Notes: generated from the sequence alone by a model not told the origin. A stretch of DNA of 6,390 bases from JALHMQ01 sp020248785 (GCA_046343415.1 JBKDNL010000151.1:1-6390); one strand, 5' to 3'; numbered from the stretch's first letter, positions 1 through 5,691 are shown. A program made the numbers and translations.

Positions 1-1
1 T

Positions 2-379
2 GCCCTGCTCACCGGATTCGTCGCCGGCATCCTCGTCAGCGTCGCCGAGGCGCTGCTGGTCCAGATCCGCATCGACGACGTGGTGGGCGCGGTCGCCGTA
101 CACCTGGTCGGCGGCATCTGGGGCACGATCGCCGCCGGACTCTTCAATGCGAAGGCACTGTTCAGCCTGGATCAGGTGGGGGTGCAGTTGCTCGGTGTCG
201 TCGCCGCCGGCGTCTGGGCTTTCCCGTTGGCCCTCGCGATGTACTGGCTGATCGACAAAGCCATCGGCCTGCGCGCCACCCCGCTGCAGGAGCAGCGCGG
301 CCTGGACTTCACGGAACACGCAGAAGTCGGCTACCCGGAGTTCCAGCAGGAAATCGTCCACAGCGGCAAGCCGCAGTAG
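2..379 (+). CDS. amt: Ammonium transporter (Amt family), C-terminal part
   Basis: This is the last 125 codons of an ammonium channel; the start lies before the window. Amt/AmtB proteins form inner-membrane trimers that conduct ammonium or ammonia into the cell. The visible part contains the family segment IDDVVGAVAVHLVGGIWGT (residues 24-42), followed by two hydrophobic helices (about 43-50 with the preceding segment, and 62-82). His34 aligns with the second pore histidine of the twin-His pair (His318 of E. coli AmtB). The cytoplasmic tail GLRATPLQEQRGLDFTEHAE matches the conserved Amt tail that contacts PII/GlnK proteins. The tail continues about 18 residues further than in E. coli (VGYPEFQQEIVHSGKPQ). 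The next gene starts 17 nt after the TAG stop, so they probably form one operon. No glnK is visible; it may lie upstream. Confidence 0.93.
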   Translation, partial: ALLTGFVAGILVSVAEALLVQIRIDDVVGAVAVHLVGGIWGTIAAGLFNAKALFSLDQVGVQLLGVVAAGVWAFPLALAMYWLIDKAIGLRATPLQEQRGLDFTEHAEVGYPEFQQEIVHSGKPQ

Positions 380-396
380 ACCGGGCCTGCAGCGAC

Positions 397-1116
397 GTGA
401 CCGCCTTCCTCGAAACAGCACCTGCCATCCGGCGCCGGCGTGCGTTTTACGCCGCGCTGGTGCCGCTGGTCGGTCGCGACACCGCGCTCGAGGCGATCAA
501 CATCTGGGAGCACGCGTTCGGGTCGGAGCAGCCGCTGCTGCGCGGTATCTCGCAGTTCGCCGCGTTGATCGTGGTCGAGCTGAAGCTGAAGATCAACGCG
601 AACGATCTGTCGATCAAGCTGCTCGAGCACTTGCAGCAGGACGAGAGCACGCTGCCGGCGGATCCCTTGCCGGTGCTGACCGGCCGGGCGCGACGTCCCA
701 GTACCGAGACGAAGCTCCCCGAGCCGCCGCCCGGCGCCAGCACCGCACCGGCGGACCCGCCACGCGTCAGCCCAGCCACGCACACCCTGTCGGCCTTGCT
801 GGTCAAGCTGTGCGATGCCGCCGGCCAGGCCGACGTGCGCAGTCAGAAGGACCTGGTGAGCCAGTTCATCGCCGGCTGCGGCAAGCGCTTCGGGGCGGTT
901 GCAGCTCAGGACATCGCCGCGCTGCTGAGCGGCCGCGCGGTGGTGCTGAGCCGCGACTACGCGCCGACCAACGCGAGCGTGATCATCAACCTGTTCTATG
1001 TACCGCTGGCCGAACTGTACGGCCCGATTAGCGCCGACCGCATCCTTGGCTCCGCGGTGCGTGCAGTCGAGCAATTGCCGGAGGCACGCGCGTTTTCGCC
1101 GCGCGATCTGCTGTAG
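397..1116 (+). CDS. Hypothetical protein downstream of amt (239 aa)
   Basis: I do not recognise this family. The start is a GTG 17 nt after the amt stop with no clear Shine-Dalgarno, consistent with translational coupling. The protein has no signal peptide or membrane helix. It reads as two mostly helical regions (about 1-85 and 125-239) joined by a proline-rich linker (about 93-126, e.g. EPPPGASTAPADPP). The N-terminal FYAALVPLVGRDTALEAI resembles the C-terminal FYVPLAELYGPISADRIL: both fit FYxxLxxLxGxxxAxxxI, so the ends may be diverged repeats of one fold. The chain ends with LPEARAFSPRDLL, a compact and probably conserved tail. Position suggests a role linked to ammonium uptake or sensing, but this is inference from adjacency only. 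GC-rich third positions throughout support real coding; the long minus-strand frames over the same bases are shadows. Confidence 0.8.
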   Translation: MTAFLETAPAIRRRRAFYAALVPLVGRDTALEAINIWEHAFGSEQPLLRGISQFAALIVVELKLKINANDLSIKLLEHLQQDESTLPADPLPVLTGRARRPSTETKLPEPPPGASTAPADPPRVSPATHTLSALLVKLCDAAGQADVRSQKDLVSQFIAGCGKRFGAVAAQDIAALLSGRAVVLSRDYAPTNASVIINLFYVPLAELYGPISADRILGSAVRAVEQLPEARAFSPRDLL

Positions 1117-1261
1117 CCCGCCTTATTCCGGAGGCAGCAAGCGCGTCCGGCCCGGCCACCGGTGCGGCCCGGCCTGCCGAGGCGCTTTCATTCACGACTC
1201 GAAGGCCCAATGCTTCACTGGCTGCCGCACTCGGTTGCACGGACACGTCGTGTGATGGCTC

Positions 1262-1320
1262 GGCCGCTGCGGCCACGGCTCGTGGCCTCACGGGCGCGCG
1301 GCCCTCAGGCCCCCGCGCGC
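1262..1320. terminator. GC hairpin cluster between convergent genes
   Basis: The gap between the plus-strand gene ending at 1116 and the minus-strand ORF ending at 1305 contains several perfect inverted repeats. GGCCACG/CGTGGCC lies at 1271-1287 (7-bp arms, 3-nt loop) and overlaps an alternative hairpin GGCCG/CGGCC at 1262-1274. GCGCGCGG/CCGCGCGC lies at 1294-1301 and 1313-1320 and encloses the minus-strand stop codon. None has a T-run on either side, so a classical intrinsic terminator is not shown. They may stop or protect transcripts from both genes, or simply reflect high GC. Confidence 0.3.
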
Positions 1321-1646
1321 AGGCGATCACGCGCCGCGAGCAAGACTGATCGCAGCATCTCGTCGGCGATTGGCTTGCGAAGCTGCAAGGCACCGCCGCC
1401 GTGGCCGGCCCTACGTTCTCCTGGCGGACCCGGCGCGGCTCCCAGCAGCCGGAGCACTGCCACGTCGTCGGGATCACCGCTGCGGCTTCCCCGTGCAAGA
1501 AGCAGAGCGTCGAAGGGTAGGTGCTCGACGATGCGCCAACGAGCGGCCACATCGTGCAGGCGCGCCAATGCGGACATGAGCTCAGCGGTTTGGGCCTCGC
1601 TGAACCCGGCGAGACCCAGGCGGTAGACGCGTTCAAGTTCGGCCAT
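1305..1646 (-). CDS. Hypothetical protein, receiver-like (113 aa)
   Basis: This is a short minus-strand ORF starting at ATG 1646 and ending in TGA at 1305. No other start codon lies close upstream in frame, and no Shine-Dalgarno is obvious. The N-terminus (MAELERVYRLGLAGFSEAQ) is helical. A hydrophobic strand with an acidic residue follows (PFDALLLARG, 44-53), then DDVAVLRLLG (60-69), a Gly/Pro-rich loop (70-86), LQLRKPIADEML (87-98) and a final helix. The Asp-strand, the late Lys-Pro and the length recall a degenerate receiver domain of two-component regulators, but the Asp pair that binds metal in true receivers is not evident. That fold assignment is inference. The overlapping 229-codon minus frame is rich in Ser, Arg, Cys and Pro and looks like a shadow. 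The ORF may be the N-terminal remnant of a longer gene, since it ends in a GC-hairpin region. Confidence 0.55.
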   Translation of the reverse strand: MAELERVYRLGLAGFSEAQTAELMSALARLHDVAARWRIVEHLPFDALLLARGSRSGDPDDVAVLRLLGAAPGPPGERRAGHGGGALQLRKPIADEMLRSVLLAARDRLRAGA

Positions 1647-1759
1647 GTGAGTTCGGTCAGTTGTCTGTCGGTTTCGATGTGAATGCGAATCGGCCGCACC
1701 TGTTCAGCTCGCGCCAATCACCGCCCGGTGCATGCGAGATTCTGCATCCATGTCACCGC

Positions 1760-1915
1760 ATGCGCCAGATCCCGGCCTGGTATCTCGCGCCCGCCTCAAT
1801 CTGCGCAGGCCTTGGCCTCGCGGCCGCGGCGCTCAGTCTGGCACCTGCGACGCTCGAAGCGCTGGATGCGCTCTATCCGCCGCCCCGTCGCAAGCGCGCG
1901 CTGGCGATGATCTGA
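1760..1915 (+). CDS. Possible small membrane peptide (51 aa)
   Basis: This 51-codon frame starts at ATG 1760. Its product has one strongly hydrophobic stretch (about residues 5-29, including SICAGLGLAAAALSLAPA) followed by a basic tail (PPPRRKRALAMI), a plausible single-pass small membrane protein. No Shine-Dalgarno is seen before this ATG. The same frame stays open further upstream to 1661, and an overlapping plus-strand frame is also open, so chance in GC-rich DNA is a real alternative. The hydrophobic-then-basic pattern is the only positive evidence. Confidence 0.28.
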   Translation: MRQIPAWYLAPASICAGLGLAAAALSLAPATLEALDALYPPPRRKRALAMI

Positions 1916-1942
1916 CCGCGCGGTGCGCCGCGCCGCTACGAT
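1912..1942 (+). promoter_or_regulatory. Candidate promoter giving a leaderless mRNA
   Basis: TACGAT (1937-1942) resembles a sigma-70 -10 box and lies exactly 6 nt before ATG 1949, so transcription would start at or next to the A of the start codon. The best -35 candidate is CTGACC (1912-1917), which is weak and has a long 19-nt spacer. No Shine-Dalgarno precedes the ATG, which fits a leaderless message. A hairpin at 1918-1933 occupies the spacer. Confidence 0.45.
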
Positions 1943-1948
1943 CACGGC

Positions 1949-2452
1949 ATGGATGCCGGTTTGTGGGAGCTTGCCAGCTATGTCGTGACCGTGGTCGGCC
2001 TGCCGCTGGCCATTGCCGTGTTCGTCTTCGAGCAGCGCAAGGAGCGCGCCAACGAGGAAGCCGAGGTCTACCAGCTGCTTGCCAACGCGTACACGGACTT
2101 TCTCAAGGTGGTGCTGGAGCACCCCGACCTGCATTTGTTCAGCAGCTCGGCCACGCCGGACCTCACGCCGCAGCAGCGCGAGCGCATGCTGGTGATCTTC
2201 GACATGCTGATGTCGCTGTTCGAGCGGGCCTATCTGACGGCCTGGCAGACCACGATGAACGAGCCGCAGGCACGCCGCTGGGCGGTGTGGGAAGACTTCA
2301 TGCGCGAGTGGATCCGACGCGACGACTTTTTCGCCAGCGCCGAGCAGCTCCTGCTGGGCGAGGACCCGGAGTTCCAGGCTTACTTCCGCAAGCTTCTCGT
2401 CGATGAGCGCGGTGCGCTGGCACCACCGTCGGCGCGGGTGGCCTTGAGTTGA
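1949..2452 (+). CDS. Membrane-anchored hypothetical protein (167 aa)
   Basis: The N-terminus carries one transmembrane helix (about residues 8-28, YVVTVVGLPLAIAVFVFEQR), followed by a soluble, mostly helical domain. The basic/charged QRKERANEEAE segment directly after the helix suggests the C-terminal domain is cytoplasmic. Visible features include EVYQLLANAYTDFLKVVLEHPDL (37-59), a Trp/Arg-rich stretch around YLTAWQTTMNEPQARRWAVW, and FMREWIRRDDFF followed by LLLGEDPEFQAYFRKLL near the C-terminus. The pattern of one short N-terminal helix, then a Trp- and Arg-rich helical domain ending in an acidic 'EDPEF' segment, looks like a conserved family of uncharacterised membrane-anchored proteins, but I cannot name it. 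The ATG at 1949 is favoured because the hydrophobic helix follows it directly and a -10-like box sits 6 nt upstream. The next gene starts 56 nt after the stop. Confidence 0.85.
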   Translation: MDAGLWELASYVVTVVGLPLAIAVFVFEQRKERANEEAEVYQLLANAYTDFLKVVLEHPDLHLFSSSATPDLTPQQRERMLVIFDMLMSLFERAYLTAWQTTMNEPQARRWAVWEDFMREWIRRDDFFASAEQLLLGEDPEFQAYFRKLLVDERGALAPPSARVALS

Positions 2453-2508
2453 GGGCTAGCGGATCGATACAGGTCCCTTTGCACTAGCTTTCTCATCCCG
2501 CCCGACAA

Positions 2509-3258
2509 ATGCATACCACACGACGCCTTCTGACTCTGACACTTCCATTGCTGGCAGCTTCGGCAGTGGTGGCGCAGAACGCGCCCGCCGCGGAGGACCA
2601 AACGCTAGACCGGGTGGAGATCACGGAGCAACGCGATCCCGAGTTCATTCCCTATCGCGCGGTTTTCGCCTACATCGAGAAGTTCGAGCAGTTGCGCGAA
2701 CGAGATCGCATCGCGCTCGTGCTGCGGGTGGTGCCCCAGCGTGACGATGTCGAACTGTCGGGCCTGAAGGTGCGGCTCGTGGGCGATGGCGACTACACGC
2801 GGCCGATCGAGGTGTCCACGGGGGGCCGCCTGGCGGTGCCCTACGACCGCAGCGCGCTCGACCACAACGCCGACTTCATGTTCAACGTGAGGAGCGGCAG
2901 CCTCAAGCCAGAGATCAACGTGCTGATCCGCTTCAACGGGCAGACCATCAGCTACCGCGAACTGATGGACTCGCTCAAGCAGGCGGACAAGGCCGAACGC
3001 GAACTCATGACCTTCGCGCAACGCCTCATGTTTCCGCACAGCAATGCCGTGGCGGCGGGCTTTGGCCAAGGTGTGCAGGCCACGGTCACGATTGAAAGCG
3101 CACGCCTGGGAACACAGCGCCTGGAGACGAACCGCCGCGGTATGGTCGGGATCGAGTTCAACGATGAGCTCTACGCCGAGAACCCCGCTGTCGAATTCAG
3201 CACCGCGCCCGATTGGCTGATTGCCGCCATCGCGCCGCGCAAGTCCGAGCCCAACTGA
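2509..3258 (+). CDS. Secreted/periplasmic hypothetical protein (249 aa)
   Basis: The product starts with a standard Sec signal peptide: basic MHTTRR, hydrophobic LLTLTLPLLAASAVV, and a probable cleavage after Ala22 (VVA|QN). No lipobox cysteine is present, so it should be soluble in the periplasm or exported. The mature part reads as a real folded protein. It has EFIPYRAVFAYIEKFEQL (about 45-62), DRIALVLRVVPQ (66-77), beta-rich segments such as LSGLKVRLVGDGDY and RLAVPYDRSALDHNADFMFN, INVLIRFNGQTISYRELM, and a helix with QADKAERELMTFAQRLMFP. The C-terminal third is again beta-rich and repeats the VxI/VGIEF pattern. I cannot name the family or assign an activity. No Shine-Dalgarno is evident before ATG 2509; this start is chosen because it gives the complete signal peptide. 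The minus-strand frames across it are shadows. Confidence 0.87.
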   Translation: MHTTRRLLTLTLPLLAASAVVAQNAPAAEDQTLDRVEITEQRDPEFIPYRAVFAYIEKFEQLRERDRIALVLRVVPQRDDVELSGLKVRLVGDGDYTRPIEVSTGGRLAVPYDRSALDHNADFMFNVRSGSLKPEINVLIRFNGQTISYRELMDSLKQADKAERELMTFAQRLMFPHSNAVAAGFGQGVQATVTIESARLGTQRLETNRRGMVGIEFNDELYAENPAVEFSTAPDWLIAAIAPRKSEPN

Positions 3259-3360
3259 CGCCAGATCAACTGCTGGGAGGAGCTCACGTCCAGCGCGATG
3301 ACCGAGGCCGCTGGCGCCACTTCTAACTGGACCGAAGTGCCACCGGACCGCGCAATGCTA

Positions 3361-3411
3361 GCCCCGTCGCTTGCGAATCTGGGGATCGACTCGCTGGGTC
3401 AGCGACGGGGC
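3361..3411. repeat. Perfect 11-bp inverted repeat with 29-nt loop
   Basis: GCCCCGTCGCT (3361-3371) is perfectly repeated in inverse as AGCGACGGGGC (3401-3411). The loop of 29 nt is long for a terminator and no T-run follows on either strand. It lies 103 bp downstream of the 249-residue gene and about 60 bp downstream of the broken minus-strand gene, so it could act as a transcript 3'-end stabiliser for either, or be the ends of another small element. Confidence 0.5.
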
Positions 3412-3544
3412 GTCGAATCTCAGCCCTCAAGGTAGCCCAGGGCCAAGTTTCGGTCTTGACCCAACCGAAGTTCTAGCGATACACGTAGTTCGTCCGATAG
3501 AAGTAGTCTTCCAAAGATTCATACGGCGGCCCCGGCGGGAGTTG

Positions 3545-3580
3545 ACCACCCTCACCGCCACCACCGCCACCACCGCCAGC
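3545..3580 (-). repeat. Short in-frame GGT/GGC repeat tract
   Basis: The minus strand reads as tandem GGTGGTGGC-type units coding for eight consecutive glycines, then Glu-Gly-Gly. The unit is a multiple of three, so slippage would change the glycine count without shifting frame. The tract abuts the mobile-element insertion site. Confidence 0.7.
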
Positions 3581-3587
3581 GACTAAC

Positions 3588-3763
3588 CCTAGAAACCGCA
3601 GTTGTCATTGCCGCCAAACAGCGCAGATCGAGTGTTGGCGCGGCTTTCCGGGCAATTCCCGCGACTGCGGAGCAGTTCCAAACCGGTGATCGACCGCCGC
3701 TCAAATTGTTCAGTCGCGACAGCGACTCGGTGCGTCTTGCGGCCGTCAACTGCGGTTCTTAGG
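3588..3763 (+). mobile_element. MITE-like element, copy 1 (complete, 176 bp)
   Basis: This copy runs from CCTAGAAACCGCAGTTG to the inverse of CCTAAGAACCGCAGTTG, giving imperfect terminal inverted repeats that match at 15 of 17 positions. The flanking 5-mers are CTAAC (3583-3587) and CTATC (3764-3768), a target duplication with one mismatch. It differs from copy 2 at 7 of 176 positions with no indels. In the best open frame through the element (starting around 3600 on the plus strand) most of these differences would change amino acids, so it is unlikely to be coding. It is therefore best read as a non-autonomous element moved in trans. I cannot assign a transposase family from the ends. It interrupts a 53-codon minus-strand gene. 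Confidence 0.85.
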
Positions 3764-3815
3764 CTATCGCAAGATCCGAAGCTTCGAGATCAACGAGCAA
3801 AGCATCGACGTTCAT

Positions 3816-4119
3816 GTTCGCTTCCTCCGGTAAGTTGGCACAGCCACACCATGGCGCACCGAGGACAAAGTCTTGTGCCACGGCAATAGGGCGTAACTCC
3901 CGCATTTTTGCTACTGGAGCGTGATCAGGGGTCTGAGCCGAAGGGACAACTCCTCGGGCGCCATCAAGCGCGGGTGCGGTGTCGGATCAAAGGGGTCGCG
4001 TCACGCGCATCGCCCTTGTAAGTCAGCGCTACTTGGGCGACTTCAGCGGCCTGCAGCACGCTCACATCTCGGGGCTGCCGTGGCTCGACTACCCACGGGC
4101 CGAAGCCCTTGGCCCCGGC
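3816..4119. other. 304-bp stretch without a clear gene
   Basis: This lies between the transporter stop (4120, minus) and the start of the broken small gene (3815, minus). It contains that gene's Shine-Dalgarno (3824-3828). The transporter's reading frame stays open beyond its TAG for 51 more codons, to a TGA at 3964-3966. The plus-strand frames here run into the antisense of the transporter and look like shadows. No repeat, RNA gene or clear promoter is seen; TGGCAC followed by TTTGTC upstream of the small gene is a poor sigma-54-like match with wrong spacing. Confidence 0.5.
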
Positions 4120-5352
4120 CTATGCCGCCACAACCCGCCGCTCGACCTTCGCCTCGCGGATCGGCAGGTTGCACAGCGCCGCGGCCAGCGCCAGCACCGC
4201 ATCGGCGTACCACATCCACAGATAGCTGCCCTGCTGCGCGACCGCGATGCCGCCGAGCCAGGCGCCGAAGAACGCGCCGATCTGGTGTGACAGCAGCGTG
4301 AGGCCGAACAGCGTCGCCAGATAGCGCGTGCCGAACAGCTTGCCGACCACGCCCGCCGTGGGCGGCACCGTCGCCAGCCAGGTAAAGCCCAGGCCAATGG
4401 CAAAGAGATAGAACGTGAGAGCCGTCTTCGGCGCGGCCAAATAGACCAGCACGAGCAGTGCGCGCGACAGATACATCCAGAACAGGATGTACTTGCTGCG
4501 ATAGCGGTTGACCCAGTAGCCCGCCGTCAGCGAGCCGGCGATGTTGGCGAGCCCGATGATGGCCAGCGACCAGCTCGCCACCGACGGCGGCAGCCCGCAC
4601 AGCGCAACTTCACCCGGCAGGTGCGTCACCAGGAAGGCGATGTGAAAGCCGCAGGTGAAAAAGCCCGCGTGCAGCAGCAGGTAGCTGCGATCGGCCAGCG
4701 CGCCGCGGATGGCCTGCTTGAGGCCACCATCGGCCGCAGGCGGGGCGCCGGCCGCGGCGGGGCGCTTGCGCAGCGCACGCGCCAGCGGCAGCGCAGCGAG
4801 CGTGAGCAGGGCCAGCGTGAACATCGCGTTCATCCAGCCGAAGCTTTGAATCAGCTTTTGCAACAGCGGCGCGAAAACAAACTGGCCGAACGAGCCACCC
4901 GCATTGATGACGCCCGAGGCGGTGCCGCGGCTTTCGGCCGGCACGCGCTGCGCGGCGGCGCCAATCAGCACCGAAAAGCTCGCCGCGCCCGCGCCGGCCG
5001 CCATCAGCAGCCCGAGCATGACCGTGAGTCCGAGCGTCCCGCTCATGAACGGCGTGAGCGCGGCGCCGACGGCCATCACCACGATGCCGGCCGCCAGCAC
5101 GCGCCCGGTGCCGTACTTGTCGGCGTAGGCCCCGGCGATCGGCTGCGCCAGCCCCCAGATGAACTGGCCCACTGCCAGCGCGAAGCTGATGGCGACGATA
5201 CCCACGCCCGTGCTCGTGTTGATGGGCGAGACGAACAGGCCCATGGACTGCCGCGCGCCCATCGTGATCATCAGCAGCGCCGCGGCCGTCAGCACGACGG
5301 GCCACCAGGTGCGCGGAGTCGGGGTAGACGTCATCGGCGAACGTGACTGCAT
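4120..5352 (-). CDS. Major facilitator superfamily transporter (410 aa)
   Basis: This is a complete 12-helix MFS permease. Such proteins move small molecules across the inner membrane by proton-coupled symport, antiport or uniport; the substrate here is unknown. The loop between helices 2 and 3 holds motif A as GAYADKYGTGRVLAAG (74-89), with a weaker copy (GYWVNRYRSKYILF) in the second half. A charged cytoplasmic loop (about 193-222, RALRKRPAAAGAPP onward) divides the two six-helix halves. The N-terminal GARQSMGLFVSPI is reminiscent of monocarboxylate or oxalate/formate-type MFS members, which is only a hint. Two starts are possible: ATG 5352 and ATG 5334 (MTSTPTPRTWWPVV). Neither has a clear Shine-Dalgarno. 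A candidate promoter at 5370-5398 would give about 11 or 29 nt of leader respectively, slightly favouring 5334. The VOC gene is divergent, with a mobile element inserted between them. Confidence 0.92.
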   Translation of the reverse strand: MQSRSPMTSTPTPRTWWPVVLTAAALLMITMGARQSMGLFVSPINTSTGVGIVAISFALAVGQFIWGLAQPIAGAYADKYGTGRVLAAGIVVMAVGAALTPFMSGTLGLTVMLGLLMAAGAGAASFSVLIGAAAQRVPAESRGTASGVINAGGSFGQFVFAPLLQKLIQSFGWMNAMFTLALLTLAALPLARALRKRPAAAGAPPAADGGLKQAIRGALADRSYLLLHAGFFTCGFHIAFLVTHLPGEVALCGLPPSVASWSLAIIGLANIAGSLTAGYWVNRYRSKYILFWMYLSRALLVLVYLAAPKTALTFYLFAIGLGFTWLATVPPTAGVVGKLFGTRYLATLFGLTLLSHQIGAFFGAWLGGIAVAQQGSYLWMWYADAVLALAAALCNLPIREAKVERRVVAA

Positions 5353-5369
5353 GATGGGAGCGGAGACCG

Positions 5370-5398
5370 ATTAGACCGCAGCGCCGTGCGTGCAACAA
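5370..5398 (-). promoter_or_regulatory. Candidate promoter of the MFS gene
   Basis: On the minus strand, TCTAAT (5375-5370) matches the -10 consensus at 5 of 6 positions and lies 17 nt from TTGTTG (5398-5393), a weak -35. Transcription would begin near 5363. The element end is about 17 bp upstream of the -35 box, so the core promoter survives the insertion while anything further upstream has been displaced by 181 bp. Confidence 0.4.
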
Positions 5399-5412
5399 AT
5401 GGCGCAAGCGAT
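5397..5412. repeat. 16-bp direct repeat, left unit
   Basis: AAATGGCGCAAGCGAT here matches AAATGGCGCAAGTGAC at 5594-5609 at 14 of 16 positions. Once the element copy and one ATAAA are removed, the two units are exactly tandem. This could be a paired operator site of the divergent genes, or a simple local duplication. Confidence 0.7.
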
Positions 5413-5415
5413 AAA

Positions 5416-5591
5416 CCTAAAGACCGCAGTTGACGGCCGCAAGACGCACCAAGTCGCTGTCGCGACCGAAGAATTTGAGCGGCGGTCGATCACCGGTTTG
5501 GAACTGCTCCGCAGTCGCGAGAATTGCCCGGAAAGCCGCGCCAACACTCGATCTGCGCTGTTTGGCAGCAATGACAACTGCGGTTTCTAGG
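5416..5591 (-). mobile_element. MITE-like element, copy 2 (complete, inverted)
   Basis: This 176-bp copy lies in the opposite orientation to copies 1 and 3. Its ends are CCTAAAGACCGCAGTTG and the inverse of CCTAGAAACCGCAGTTG. It is flanked on both sides by a perfect 5-bp target duplication, ATAAA (5411-5415 and 5592-5596), which fixes the element boundaries. Copy 2 differs from copy 1 at 7 of 176 positions. It sits between the divergent MFS and VOC genes, inside a tandem 16-bp repeat. Confidence 0.9.
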
Positions 5592-5593
5592 AT

Positions 5594-5609
5594 AAATGGC
5601 GCAAGTGAC
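5594..5609. repeat. 16-bp direct repeat, right unit
   Basis: This is the partner of the unit at 5397-5412, with differences at positions 13 and 16 of the unit. Its first three bases are the last three of the right-hand ATAAA target duplication. Confidence 0.7.
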
Positions 5610-5677
5610 GCAAAGAAGGCTGTGACGCAGTGGAGGCGGCTGCGCATGGGCCGCATGCGTGGCACGTACGCTGGCGC

Positions 5678-5691
5678 ACAGAGCGCTCTGT
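5678..5691. promoter_or_regulatory. 14-bp perfect palindrome upstream of VOC gene
   Basis: ACAGAGCGCTCTGT is a perfect palindrome centred about 49 nt before ATG 5733. It abuts CAGAAT (5692-5697), a possible but weak -10 box with no matching -35. A dimeric repressor operator is plausible; the function is inferred from symmetry and position only. Confidence 0.4.

Larger units (their letters stand above)
1647..1948. other. Divergent intergenic region, 302 bp
   Basis: This stretch separates the minus-strand 113-residue ORF from the plus-strand 167-residue gene. It holds a possible 51-codon ORF (1760-1915), a hairpin GCGCGG-TGCG-CCGCGC at 1918-1933 just after that ORF's stop, and a -10-like box at 1937-1942. 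I see no tRNA, repeat or mobile-element end here, and no convincing promoter for the minus-strand gene. Confidence 0.5.
3473..3815 (-). pseudogene. Small Gly-rich peptide gene split by a 176-bp element
   Basis: On the minus strand, GGAGG (3828-3824) sits 8 nt before ATG 3815, a strong ribosome-binding site. The frame encodes MNVDALLVDLEASDLAI and then enters the mobile element, whose terminal CCTAA supplies a stop after one more residue. Beyond the element, minus-strand codons from about 3583 encode an octaglycine run, then EGGQLPPGPP, an acidic stretch, and a tyrosine-rich end (YFYRTNYVYR) with TAG at 3475-3473. Deleting the element plus one 5-bp duplication joins both parts in frame as a 53-residue protein. 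That insertion is 181 bp, so it shifts the frame, and a TGA blocks read-in from inside the element. The leader-like N-terminus, the glycine run and the aromatic tail resemble a secreted or modified peptide precursor; this is inference, and no export or maturation gene is visible. The 3' end is less GC-rich than its neighbours, possibly from transfer. Confidence 0.68.

Noticed and set aside
331..1074. 247-codon minus-strand frame opposite amt and the 239-residue gene
   Set aside because: Its translation is rich in Arg, Gln, Ala and His with no recognisable motif, as expected from the complement of a GC-rich coding frame, and amt on the other strand is certain.
3298..3435. 45-codon plus-strand ORF with an LGIDSL string like a carrier-protein attachment site
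   Set aside because: The nearest GGAGG is about 16 nt from the ATG, too far for good initiation; the ORF overlaps an inverted repeat and lacks the rest of a carrier domain.
3830..3870. Sigma-54-like promoter before the broken small gene
   Set aside because: TGGCAC is present, but the downstream element reads TTTGTC with spacing off by one, so the invariant GC is missing.
3602..3889. ORFs across the 176-bp element as transposase remnants
   Set aside because: Several frames are open, none shows transposase motifs, and in the best open frame most differences between copies would change amino acids.
4621..5346. 241-codon plus-strand frame within the transporter
   Set aside because: It is antisense to a clear 12-helix MFS gene and its product is a low-complexity Arg/Gly/Gln/His string.
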